The notes below the pieces were generated by a model. That model searched no databases. It saw nothing but the letters and a program-made list of their open reading frames with translations, and was not told where the DNA came from. Positions 14,186 through 26,321 of a DNA stretch of 64,000 nt are shown here, in pieces. A program made the position numbers and the translations under genes. This stretch comes from Neocallimastix lanati (nom. inval.) (lineage: Eukaryota; Neocallimastigomycota; Neocallimastigomycetes; Neocallimastigales; Neocallimastigaceae), in contig JACVTC010000036.1 in assembly GCA_016946835.1 (NCBI GenBank), positions 252,501 to 316,500 on the forward strand, given 5' to 3'. Within the stretch, counting starts at the first letter, position 1; each line of letters opens with the position of its first letter.

Positions 14186-14955
14186 ATTTTTTGATATAAA
14201 TAAGAAATATAAAATTATCGATATAAATTTATATAATGTTTATTTTATTTATTGAAAATATGAAAGGAATTTTCACCTAAAATTTAAAGTTAAATTTATT
14301 GTGGTTCTTTTTTTAAATAGAAATATACATTATTGGAATCCTTATAATAAAATGTTATTTTAAACTTTAAAAATAATAAAATATATATTTCACATATATA
14401 TATATATGATAAATACATATATTTACATTCAAAAAATTAGATATATAATCAAATAATCATTTTGATCATATATATAATAATATATGTAATATTTGTTGAA
14501 AAATAAACTTTTGTTTTTTTATGATTATTTTAAAAATTTAAATGTTAAAAATTATAATATTAATATATATTTATTAATTTGTAATTTCAAAATTTCTTTT
14601 AAAATTTCATTTATTGTCACGGTCACAATTAAATATTAAAATAATTATTAAAACTTAAATTTGAACTTTAAAAATTATTATATATATATAATTTTTATTT
14701 TATTTTTATTTTTTTTTTTTTTTTTTTTTTCGAAATAAAAAAAAAATAATAAAAATATAAAAATATATTAAATACAATAAAAATATAAATATTAAATATG
14801 TAGATTATTATTTTTATTTGCTTTATTTTAAATATTATTTTTAAATATATATATATATATTTGAAAAATATAAAAATACACCATAAAAATAAATTTAAAA
14901 AATTTTGGTATTTAAATAAAATATTTATTATAAAAAAATATATATAATAAAAATA
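11692..14955. other. Intergenic, no gene seen
   Basis: About 3.3 kb of AT-rich sequence with A/T homopolymers (poly-A at 13197-13227, poly-T of some 48 nt at 14137-14184) and (TTTTA)n-like tracts near 12080-12125. The segment 12885-12970 (containing GTGGGTGTTGCCGACCCATG) is less AT-biased, but I could not assign it to a gene or RNA. The 5' flank of the first CE4 gene lies at its right end. Confidence 0.5.
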
Positions 14956-15213
14956 ATGAAATTTTTAAATATTTTTTACTTATTATCTGTTATTCCATCA
15001 ATTGGTATATTTTTTAATAAATATATAAATATCAATAATAAAGAGTTATTTTAATAATACTAATAATTAATATGATATCTTATTAATAAATATACTCAAA
15101 TAGTTTTAGCAAAAAAAATATTCTCCTGTGAAGTAGATAAGACAATTGCTTTAACAGTAAATATTTGATGATCTTTAAAATAACAATAAATACTATATAA
15201 TTTAAAAATTTTT

Positions 15214-15248
<35 letters not shown>

Positions 15249-16312
15249 TTCTAAATATATTAATATTATGATAAAAAAAAATGTTAGTTTGATGATGGTC
15301 CATATAAATATACTGAAGAATTAATTGAATTACTAAATAAAAATGGTATTCAAGCAACATTCTTTATTAATGTTGGTAAGTTTTGTGTATAAAAATATGT
15401 AAAAGATACAAATTTATACGTAAGTTAAAATAATAAATATTTAATTCAATTAATTAAAAAATATATATTTTATTGAAACAGAAAATTACTGGAAAGATTT
15501 ACCAACTAATAAGGATAAGCAAAAGATAATAAAAAAAGCATATGACAGTGGCCATCAAATTGCTTCTCATACTTGGGCTCATTATATTTCTAGCGATAAT
15601 GATGAATTTAACACAATGATGGAAAAAACTGATAATTGGATTGAGAAAGTTATTGGCAATAAACCTACTTACTTTAGAGCACCAAAAGGAGAATGTGGTG
15701 ATAAATGTATTGAATATCTAGAGGAAAAAAAATATAACCTTATTCAATGGGATACTGATACTAATGATGCATGTTTATTATGATTATTATTATAATTATT
15801 ATTATTATTTCGAGATTATATAAATTTTCGTTATGATATAAATAAAATAAATAAATATATATACATAATAATTTTATTAAAACTTTATAATTAAAATCTA
15901 ATATTTTTTATTTAATAAATATAATGAAATAATTTAGTGGGATACATCAAGTGGTACTAGTTACAGAGTGAGAATGGCAAAAAATTTTTTGAAGGAAAGA
16001 TGGGATTACGAAAGAAGTAATTATTTAATTTTGATGCATGATGTATATGAACATACAGTAAGAGAAATTGTTCCATGGATAATTGAGAATAAGCCTGAAG
16101 GATATAAATTTATTACTGTGGCAGAATGCTTAGGGGATAAGTCTTCAATGTATCGATCAAATTATACTATATCAAACTCATCTGTTAGAACTAAAACAAC
16201 TACAACAATTTCCGTAACAAAAACTTCTATTCAAACCTTAGATTCTAAAATTAATAATAAAACTAATGCTAATAGTACAGATAATACCATAAATAATAAT
16301 AATATTAATAAT

Positions 16313-16392
<80 letters not shown>

Positions 16393-16546
16393 TTTCAATT
16401 TTGATAACTTTTGGAATAGTACTGTTATAAATGATGATGATAATGATATAGGAAATCTTATTTATGAATCTTCTTCTTCAATATATAAATCTAATAATAT
16501 GATAATATTATCATTTATATTGATTCTATTAAAATTTTTAATTTAA
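14956..16546 (+). CDS. CE4 polysaccharide deacetylase (chitin deacetylase-like), copy 1
   Basis: Five exons (14956-15004, 15104-15156, 15288-15375, 15482-15768, 15938-16546) give 361 aa. The first ~17 residues (MKFLNIFYLLSVIPSIG) form a probable signal peptide. All five CE4 (NodB homology) motifs are present: TFDDGP with base and metal Asp, SHTWAH metal histidines, FRAPKG, WDTDTNDW, and LMHDV with the catalytic His. Enzymes of this family hydrolyse N-acetyl groups of chitin or O/N-acetyl groups of other polysaccharides such as acetyl-xylan; sequence alone does not settle the substrate. The catalytic domain is followed by a Thr/Ser-rich region, a run of about 40 Asn from (AAT)n, and a hydrophobic C-terminus (MIILSFILILLKFLI), suggesting a GPI signal or membrane anchor. 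The last intron starts with GCATGT, a GC-AG intron; it is required to join TND to WDTSSG. A closely related inverted copy lies 0.5 kb downstream. Confidence 0.9.
16314..16390 (+). repeat. (AAT)n microsatellite encoding poly-Asn
   Basis: A nearly pure AAT array of about 26 units inside the last exon of the first CE4 gene encodes a poly-Asn linker between the catalytic domain and the C-terminal anchor. The length of this linker is probably polymorphic. Confidence 0.9.
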
Positions 16547-17033
16547 GATTGAATTATTTTTTTAATTTTTAAAAAAAATATATATGCTTCAAATTTCTAA
16601 GCATATATAGATTTATTATTATCAATTCATTATTTATAAGTCGTTATTTAAAATATATAAATATTCAAAAATATATATATATATATATAAATATACATAT
16701 ATATAGAAATAAATAAAATTTTTGAAATAATTAAGAAGATTTTTTCTTAATAAACTTTTTAATAAATAATTTATTTAAATAAATATATAAATAATTTGTA
16801 AATTTATTTAAGTAAAATCTCAAATTTAATAATAATAAAACGGAAAAAAAAAATTTTTTTTATATTACATAAATTTAATCATTATATTTAAAATTTCATT
16901 TTTTATTATTTAAAGTTTAAATATATTTTATCAATATTTTATTACAAATTTATAGTTATCTATATTTCATTAAATAATCTCTATATAATATTTTAAATTT
17001 ATTATTATAGAAAGTTTATATATTATATGAAAT
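16547..17033. other. Spacer between convergent CE4 genes
   Basis: This is 487 bp of AT-rich sequence between the stop codons of two tail-to-tail genes. It must hold both polyadenylation regions. An (AT)n tract lies at about 16673-16690. No reading frame or RNA is visible. Confidence 0.5.
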
Positions 17034-18362
17034 CTAGTTATTAACCATAATACTATATGAAATATATAATAGAATAAATCCAATTAATACAGTATAAATT
17101 ACATTTTTGAAAGAATTGACAGCATCAGAACTTGTTAAATTGGATTTATTTGTATCATCATTATTTGGTATAACATTTTGTAGATTATCTCCAATTTCTC
17201 TATTATTTGAGTTAGTGTCTGCATCAACATTATTTACAGCGTCTTCAGTTTGAGCATCTTTTCCTGAAATATACATACCATCCTTATCACCTAAACATTC
17301 AGCAACAGTTACAAATTTATATTTATCAAATGGAGCATTTTCAATTATCCATGGCATAATTTCTTTAACTGTATGTTTTTGAACATCATGCATTAAAACT
17401 AAGTAATTGTCTTTTTCTTCAGCCCATTCTTTTTTAAGGAATTTTTTTACTAATTTTACTCTTTCTTCAACTCCTTTAGATTTGTTCCAGTCATTAGTAT
17501 CAGTATCCCATTGAATAACTTTATAACCTAATTCTTCAAAATAACTGATACAACTATCATCACAATTTCCTTGAGGAGCTCTAAAGTATTTTGGTCTTTT
17601 TCCAATAACATCTTCTAAAAAGTCATCAAATTTTTTCATCATTTCCTTAATTTCATTATTTGATGACGGAATTTCATGTGACCATGTGTGTGAAGCAATC
17701 TTTTATTAATTTTATTTATTTTGGTTAATAGTTAATAAATATATATACATATTATTCTATATTTATGGTATTTATATACTTGATGACCCGCAGAGTATTG
17801 ATTTTTTATAATTTCTTGTTTAGCTTTATCGGTTGGTAAATCTGTCCAGTAATTTTCTTTTTTTTTTTTTTTTTTTTAATAAAAAAATGAATTTACTGTA
17901 TAAAAATTTTTATTTTACATATATAAATATTATAAAATTAATATAAACCTGCATTAATAAAGAAAGTGGCTTTTATTTCTTTTTTTTTTAAAATATCGAG
18001 TAATTCAGCTGTGTATTCATATGGACCATCATCAAACTTTTAATGAATAAATTATTATATATATAAATATAATTTCATAATTTTTACATGTAATAAAATT
18101 CATAAGTAATTTATACATAATATAATATATTTTGAATTCATGTAAATATTTACAGTTAAAGCAATTGTATTATTTTCTGTGCATGAAAATATTTTTGAAC
18201 AAGAAGCAATTCCAACTATATTTTCATTTTTTTTTTATTTTTTTTTTTTTTTTTTGAAATTAAAATTATATAAAAACTTTATATTTATTATTGAAGAGTT
18301 TTATGATATTTATAAAACTTACCATTTATAAAAAGTCCATTTATTATATTGCTAATTTTCAT
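17034..18362 (-). CDS. CE4 polysaccharide deacetylase (chitin deacetylase-like), copy 2
   Basis: Five exons (18362-18323, 18215-18154, 18036-17949, 17856-17780, 17699-17034) give 310 aa. The N-terminus (MKISNIINGLFIN then VGIASC) is a weak signal peptide with a single Lys and a short hydrophobic core. All CE4 motifs are intact: TFDDGP, SHTWSH, FRAPQG, WDTDTNDW and LMHDV. The C-terminal region is Asp/Asn-rich and ends in a hydrophobic segment (VLIGFILLYISYSIMV), a likely GPI signal or membrane anchor. The protein is clearly paralogous to the convergent upstream copy. The first three intron positions match, and exon 3 is 88 nt in both. This copy has an intron between GHQ and IASHTW that copy 1 lacks, and it lacks the copy 1 intron after TDTND. 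The likely role is cell-wall chitin modification or deacetylation of plant polysaccharide; the substrate cannot be decided here. Confidence 0.9.
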
Positions 18363-19799
18363 CTTCAATTATTTACCTTATAATTTTTATTAAAAATTGT
18401 TTTGATAAATGAATTATTACTTAATTATAAAAATAATTTAAAAACTTTCTAAAATTAAAAATATTAAAATAAAATACATTCTTTGTATTTATATATTTCA
18501 TTTTTATAATTATTATTTTTAATATAATTATTATCTTTTATATTATAAAGTATCTAAAAATTTTTTGAAACTTTTTAATTTGTAACTTCGATAATTTTTA
18601 AAAATTGACTTATTATAATTAATTTATATATTTACCAATTATAAATAATAAATAATTCATATTTTTTGAATTTACTTATTATAATTAATTTATATATTTA
18701 CCAATTATAAATAATAAATAATTCATATTTTTTGAATTTACAATACCATACAAATTTTATAAATTATAAAACAAAAGAAAAAAATTTTTAAAATTAATAA
18801 AATATATAAATATAAATAATATATAAAAATAATAATTTTATTATTTTAAAGTTTATAATATAAATTAATTTTTATAATTATAATTATTTTTTCATTATCT
18901 AATAAGTGGTTAATTTTTTAATTAATAATCAAATTTAAATTTATAATATACTTATATATACTTATATAAAGTTTTTTTTAATACTAAAATATTATTATTA
19001 TTAATTTATTATTATGACATAAGAAAAATAATTATTTATATTTTTAATAATTCTCCCTGTTAAATATTTAAATTTTTAATTTTGGATTTAAATAAAAAAA
19101 AAAATTAATATATTATTATATATATAATTAAAAAATACTACTATTAATTATTATTTTTTTTTTTTTCATACAATATTATATAATATTTTTAATAAATATT
19201 ATTTTATAATAATTAACAAATATAACTATAAATAATAGTAATTATAAAAAAAAAAAAAAAAAATAGAATTTTAATAATATTTTTAATAATTTGGGTAGGT
19301 TATCATTTATTTTGTATTATATATTGTATACAAATCTTTATTATTTAATACTATAAAGGTTTTATTAATATTAAATTATTTTGCACATTATAATACTATT
19401 AATTATAAAATTAAGATAGAACTTTTTTTTTAAGAATATATATAATATATATTAATATAATTATATATAATATATATTATATATAATTTTAAATTAAACT
19501 TTTATTATATAAACGTTTTAAAAAATAAATTAAATTCAAATAACATAATTTTATATTATATAAATTTGAAATTTTTCAATTAATATATTATTTATTTTCC
19601 TAAATTTTTTTACATTTTTATTATCATTTAAATTTATAAATATATATATTTTTATATTGAATCAATTATTACTTAAAAATTGGAAATTGCATTGAACTTT
19701 TTCCTGCTAAGTTCAAATAAGAAAAATTATAATAGAATATCAAATATATAAAAGATAAAATAAAAAAAATATGTATATTCAATGTTAAATAGTTAAAAA
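18363..19799. other. Divergent intergenic region between CE4 copy 2 and RGS gene
   Basis: About 1.4 kb of A/T-rich sequence between two divergently transcribed genes, so promoters of both must lie here. It contains a two-copy 66-bp tandem duplication (separate entry) and many TA-rich stretches, but I cannot single out a regulatory motif. No coding frame is supported. Confidence 0.5.
18609..18740. repeat. Two-copy tandem duplication, 66-bp unit
   Basis: The unit starting CTTATTATAATTAATTTATA at 18609 recurs at 18675 with essentially no differences, ending in TTTTTTGAATTTAC in both. It lies upstream of the second CE4 gene and of the RGS gene. A recent local duplication is the simplest explanation. 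Confidence 0.85.
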
Positions 19800-22700
19800 A
19801 TGGATGATTTAGATATTCTTAATAGGAAGTCAAAACAAGAGCTTCCAGAAAAGAAAAAACTTTCACCATTAAGAAGATTTTCAAATCCTTTTTCACTATC
19901 TATGCAACCTAATATTAGTTCACCATTAAGTGGAGTTTATGACGAAGAAAATGAAAGAAGAATTAGAATAGCAAAAACAATTGGAGCACAGTATAATCGT
20001 TTATCAAAACATATATCTTCATTCATTTATATAATTGTTATTTTAGAGAACATGAAATTTGGAATGACTGTAGATAAAAATAATACAATTGAATATTTAG
20101 TTAAGCAAATTGAAGCGGAATATACATTTAAATTTTTGTTAAAAGAAGACATTAAAGATAATTTTGTTACATTAGAATGTGGAGGTATATGTGATAGTAA
20201 TAAGATACAATTACAATTTTCAGATATAATTGGTGATGTTATTGGTATGGGCGATGAAATTTATTGTCTTAATGTTTTCAAAGGTACAATTAAAATTTGA
20301 AATATATTTAAAAATTTATATTTTTGTAAATTCAAGTATATATTAGTTAACTTTTTTTATTTTCAAACTTTTGAATAGTTAATACACCAATTAGACCGAA
20401 ATTCACATTTGATAATCAAGATAGAATTGCTACAACTGATGATGATATAGAAAGATCAGATAGTTTTGACATCGATAATATTCAACCAATAATAGTTCCA
20501 TTAAATGATGAAGATAGTGAAAGATTTACATTCAAAAGTATACAGAGTTCAAAATCAGATGAATTATTATCAAAAATATTATCTAATAAAATTGGTCTTC
20601 AGTATTTTTTAAACTTTTGTATTAAAGAACTTGTTATTGAAGATGTATTATTTTGGTTAGATATAGAATGTTATCAAACAATTGAACCAAAATTAAAAGA
20701 GATATACATATCATATTTAATTATTACTTATATAATTGATGGTGCTCCATTGAAAATAAATATAAGTGAAGAATTAAGAAAAAATTTCTTTATTCAATAT
20801 TCTGAAAATCCAATGTCAAATGAATTATTTGATGAAATTCAAGAGGAAATATATTCCACAATTCAGTGCTTCCATTATGCAAAGTTTGAAAAAAGTAATT
20901 TGTTTCAAAGTTTAATAAATACAAGAAAAAAAGGTATTATTAACAATGAAAATTTAATTAATAATATAAATAAATAAATAAATAAATAAAAAATAAATAA
21001 ATAAATAACATATAGTTTTTTTTTTTTTTTTGAATTTTAGATATCGAAAAATATAATAATTTTAATTTAAAGAATGTATTTGATGAATCGTTCCCTCATG
21101 ATATGCATTTTCTTATTAAAATTGTTCATAAATATAAGGGAATAATAAAAGCAATAAAAAATAAAAAAGAAAAAAAAAATTTAACATTATCAAGAGAAGA
21201 TAGTTCGAAATATTTATACAAAGTATTAATTGTATATTTGCCAGTAATTAAAGAAAAATTAGTGAAAAATTACTTTATTGAAAAAGAAAAGATAAGAAGA
21301 ATACAAAAGAAAGTTAAAAGAGAAAAAGAAAAGAAATTGGCAAACTTTTTTGGTGAAAATCCAAGTGTTGATCCAATTAAAAAGCAAATATTTTCTATTA
21401 CAATGAATTTAAATATTAAAGATTCAGCATTAAATAGTTCAAATAAGCTTCAAATTGATGATTCATTGATTTTTAATGATGATGATGCAGAATCTTCAAA
21501 TGAAAAGTTGAACAGTTCAAGTAGAATTTTCTATGATGATTCAAGTTCTGAAATTGAGAGTTTACAATATTTATCATCTGAAGATATATATGGCTTGAAT
21601 AAGTATAAAGCAAATGAGATTGATAATGATGAATATATTACAGAAGATAGTCAAGAATTAAAAAATAGTTCTATATATATAATGAAGAAAAAGGCAGATA
21701 AATTACAACAATTTTTCGGTGATAAAGTTCAAATAAATCAATTATATGAACAACAAGCATTACAAAATGAAATTGGAGAAAACGGTTTATATACGCTGAA
21801 GTTAAATAATAAAAGTCCATCAATTGATTGTTTATCTAATATTAATAATTTATTTAACTCAAAAGGAACTGTAAAGTTTAATAAAAATCAAAGTCTTTTT
21901 AGTAATGAAGAATTACCAAAAACAGAAAACTTTATGGATAACTCTCAACGAAAAATGATGACAAGAAGAACTAATAAAATAAACTCTATTTTAGGAACAG
22001 TAATTGATGAAAAATTAACTTGTTCAGTGATAGATGCCGCAAATACAACCAACGAATTTTTACATCCTTTACCAAAATCTATATCATTTAGAGAAAAATT
22101 AGATAGTGATAAGGAATTAAAAGATGATACTAATGATAAAGAAGAAAATGATTCAAATAGTGATTCTGGACTTGATTCTAACAAAGGAAATATGACCCAA
22201 GTAAGAAGGATGAAAAAATTACATCATGTTTTTGGTGAAACAATTGATATAAATACTTTAATGAAACTTAAAATTAAAAGAAATGAAATTGAAAAAAAAA
22301 ATAAAATCGAAAAAGGCATATTTACAGAATATGAAAGAAGAGACATTAAAAATAGATGTAAGAAGTTGGAAAATATATTTGGAACTGTTCCACCAACTAT
22401 GATGATAAATCTTAATTCAAGTAATAATCCTAAAAATAATAATGCTTTTATTAAGCATAGAAATTCAATAATTTCTCTCTCAATGATGTTTGCGTATGAT
22501 AAAGAAATTGCTGATGTTATGGATATTGTATCAGAATTTGATGGAGAAAGTATAATATCAGCTGATAATAATGATGATTTAGAAAATTCAAAAGAAATAA
22601 ACAAAGCAAAATTGAAGAAATTAAGAAAATTCTTTGGTAATGATATTGATCCAGCAAGTATTATTAATTTCATAATAATATCAGACTTAAGGAAAGCTAT

Positions 22701-23037
22701 TGATAACGATATTATTGATGAAGATCAGAAAAAACAATTAAATTCAGAATTAAATATTATTTGGGAAGATATTCAAGAAAAAAGTAGACATTTCATGGAT
22801 TTAATTTCAGAAGATACTTCGAAGATTAACGGTAGTACAGAAAGTATTAACAAATCATCTAAATCATTTAAAAAGTATAAAACTATCGATTTAGGAAAAT
22901 CTAAAAAAACATCAAGCTCTGTTGATCAACTCAAGAGTTTGTATGATATATATTCAGATAGTGAGGATACTGAGATTTACGATTCAAAATGGAAAGATTA
23001 TGTAATTGACTGGTTAAAAACTAATCATAAAATTTAA
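19800..23037 (+). CDS. RGS-domain protein with N-terminal ubiquitin-like segment and six KLxxFFG motifs
   Basis: Three exons (19800-20283, 20379-20933, 21041-23037) give 1011 aa. Residues about 85-160 (MKFGMTVDKNNTIEYLV onward) look like a small beta-grasp or Ras-binding type fold; this is inference. Residues about 221-345 match an RGS domain, with LLSKILSNKIGLQYFLNFC and EDVLFWLDIECY near its start and a terminal helical bundle. RGS domains bind G-alpha and accelerate GTP hydrolysis. The C-terminal two-thirds is acidic and Ser-rich, and carries six copies of a motif K-[KD]-[LI]-x-x-[FIV]-[FL]-G at residues about 446, 568, 660, 740, 788 and 875. Several copies are followed by an Asp or Pro-Pro element (for example KKLRKFFGNDIDP, KKLENIFGTVPP). 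The motif spacing is irregular. No signal peptide or membrane segment is seen, so it probably acts in the cytosol. Reading frames on the opposite strand within exon 3 are shadows. Confidence 0.85.
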
Positions 23038-23672
23038 ATAACATTTTAATATATGCATAATATACTTTTAAATAAATATATCTATAAATATTAGATAAAC
23101 TTGTGTTTTTTTATACTTTTTTATTGTTATATATTAATTATTTATTATTTATTCAATAAATAAATATATCAATAAATATTAGATAAATTTATATTTTTTT
23201 ATACTTTTTTATTGTTTATCAATTATTTATTATTTATTCACTTATTAATTTAATTTATTTATTTATTCATTTAATTATTATTATTATTATTATTATTATA
23301 TGTGGTAGTATTAATATACAAATTTGAATTTTAAGTCAATAAAATTAGATAATTTAATATTTCATAAATTTTTTCAAAAATATATATTTTTATATCTTCT
23401 ATTTTTATATGAATGAATTAAAATAGAATTAAAATAATAAATAATAATATTATTCTAAATTATTTTATATATTATAAAATATATTAAAATAAAATTTGTA
23501 CAATTATAATTTTAAAAATAATAATAATTTATCTATAAAATTATTTCTATATATATATAATATTAATTTTCAATAATCATATATATATATATATTTTATT
23601 AAATTCAAGATAATAACATATATTATTTATAATTTATTATATAATAGTATATTGAATAATATATTAAATTAG
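23038..23672. other. Spacer between convergent genes
   Basis: This 635-bp AT-rich spacer separates the stop of the RGS gene from the stop of the next minus-strand gene. It holds an imperfect tandem duplication at about 23065-23225 (ATCTATAAATATTAGATAAA and a close copy about 80 bp on) and a short (ATT)n tract at 23277-23299. Nothing coding is seen. Confidence 0.5.
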
Positions 23673-25684
23673 TTACTGTATTATATTATTTTGGGAATTT
23701 ACAATTCCAAAAACAGTACATGGATAGTTATTTATATATGAGTTGTTGTTATTTAATCTATTATTATCAGTTGAAATATTTATATTTCTGATATTCATAT
23801 TTCTATTAGAATTATTTTGATTATCGACATTATTTAATGAATCAACGGAATAGGGTATTTGATAATTATTTGGAATTACTCTTTGATTTTGGTAAGATGC
23901 TATATTTTCTGAATTACCATTTAGCATTCTTAATTGTGAATAATAAGAAGCAGATGTAAAATACTTTTGTGTGGAAGGATTGATATCTTGATTAGCTTTT
24001 TCATTACCATACCATTGATATGGTACTTCTGAAGATGAAAAAAGAGAAGTTGAACCTGATGTTGTCGTATAATTAGAATAATGATTTTCACATTGAGAAT
24101 TTTGAGTTTGGTTTTGAGTATAATAAGTATTTTGATTATAAGAGGGGTAATTATTAAAGTTTATAAAATCATTAAATTGTGCGGAGTAATTAACATTTAC
24201 ATTTCCAAAACGATCATTAGTAATATAATTTTCAGAATTAGTACCTGAAATATCATTTGTATTTGAATATTGAAAATTTTGATAATATAGATTAGTTGAA
24301 GAAGGTGTTGAAGTTGTTATTGATGACGTTGAATTATTTGGTATTCTTCTCTGGAAATTTGGTGTCAACCTTGATGCAGAATAACTTGAATTTGAATAGC
24401 TATTTGAACTTGCCATATAATTTTGATTTGTCAGTGAATATCCTAAAGCGTTAATAGTTGGGTTAGAATTTATAACATTGGAGCTAATATAGTTTTCATT
24501 TAATACTTGACTATTATTATTAACATTATTAATATTTGTCATAGATGATGAACTGATATTCATATTAGATGATGAACCATTATTTGTTACATGAGATATA
24601 CTAACTGCGGTAGACGTTGGAGTAGCTACTAATGTTGAATTTGATTGTAGTGAAGATGTAAAATTAGTATAACTTGAATTGTTATTTTTATTTAATGGAC
24701 TTTGTGTTTGGGATGTTACTGAATAGCTTTGATTATTACAATTAGTTATTGTATAAATTGATGCTGCAGGATCATCAATTTGTAAACTAGTTATATCAGA
24801 TAAAGTATTATTATTACTACTATCTACCAAAGTTGCGGTACTACTATATGATGGAATAAATTTTTGATTCATACAAGAGATATCACTTATATTTGAGGAG
24901 GATCCAGATGAAGGAATCATTAGTTTTGAAGTATTATTAGTACTGTTTTGAGATGATCTAGTTGACGACATATTGTTATTTATTGTACTTTTTTGAGTTG
25001 TCTTAATATCTTTCTTATTTTTATTATTTTTATCACCTGAACTATTATTTGATTTTATGGTCGAAATTTTTGAAGGATCAACAAGTTTTTTTTCTAACAT
25101 TTCATCCCATATATTTTGAATAATAGTACTTGTAATTAATGAAGGATCTTCACCATATTTATTTAAAACTGTACTCCATAATAATCTTATGGTTTGTAAA
25201 TCTTTTGTACATCTTCTTAGTGTTCTACATTGTCTTTCCCCAAATGGTAAGATATGGAAGCCTTCCAATTGCTATTATAACGAATTAAAAAAAATAAATA
25301 TAAATAATATTTTTAATTATAAAAATAGAAGTATTATAATTATATATTTCATATAAAATATTTACATTAAGAACTCTTGATGCATCGACGAATCGATAAA
25401 CAGAAGCTCTTGAAAGTTTAAAAACTTCCTTAAAATATTGTTCCATTGTTGAATGTTTAGCTTTATATAACTTTTTTGAAATAATCTCTTGCATCGCCAT
25501 GGCCGTTTTTCTAAATCTTTCTTGTTTTTCTTCTCTAAATAAAAAATGATTAAAATTCAATTAATTATTTATAAATGAATTTATACATATATATATAAAC
25601 CAACCCTCCATGGCCTTCTCCTGAACGAATTATACTTCTATCAATAACTTGCTCAGCTGAATACAAAGCATTGTTAACATTCAT
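23673..25684 (-). CDS. Protein with bacterial plasmid/phage-like domain and Asn/Ser-rich tail
   Basis: Three exons (25684-25605, 25534-25366, 25271-23673) give about 615 aa. Residues about 35-120, split over exons 2 and 3, read KLYKAKHSTMEQYFKEVF, LSRASVYRFVDASRVLN and FHILPFGERQCRTLRR. This pattern (short helix, STxEEY, SRxxxYRxxxAxxV, LPxxERQxRxL) resembles a domain I know from bacterial plasmid and phage proteins, where it is thought to bind DNA. The assignment rests on pattern memory, not a search. The rest, about 470 residues, is Ser/Asn/Thr/Gln/Tyr-rich and almost certainly disordered, as in many transcriptional regulators. No membrane segment or signal is visible. The introns lie within and beside the domain, so this is an established nuclear gene rather than bacterial contamination. 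The donor of intron 1 (GTTGGT) is unusual, but it keeps the frame. Confidence 0.75.
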
Positions 25685-26290
25685 ATTTTTTGTTTCGTTT
25701 CAAATAATAAAATTTTTAACTTTTTAATATGCAATTTTTATGTTAATTTTCTTTTTCTTTATTTAATATTAATACTACTTAATCACTTATCTCTAGATTT
25801 CTTTTTTGTTATATATTTCTTATAATACCTCAATTAAAAACTTAATAATAAAATAATTTTAAAAAAGATTTTATATTAAATTACATTAATTACTCAATAC
25901 ATAAATTTTTATTCTTCTCTAATATTAACAAAAGATAGTACAATTATTACTTTTATTTATATATTTGAGTTTTTTTTTTTTTAAAAAAAAATATTAAAAC
26001 TAATATATAAATTTCAATTAATAATAATAATAATTTTGTTTAATATATAATATATATTATTATAAAGTAGATTTAAAATTTTGATTTTTTATTATATTCA
26101 TTTAACACATTTATATCATATATAACAATATAAAAATATATAGCTTATATAATTTATATTTTAATTAATGAATATAATTGATAGTTAACGTTATAATAAT
26201 AGTAGTAATAATAATTATGAATTTATAAAATATTTAATTCAATAAACAAAGAATAAATAATAATTAAATTACTTTAATATTATAATTGAA

Positions 26291-26321
<31 letters not shown>

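Noticed and set aside
21945-22673. Minus-strand frames of 79 and 149 codons within the RGS gene
   Set aside because: They are antisense shadows of a strongly coding plus-strand exon carrying the FFG motifs.
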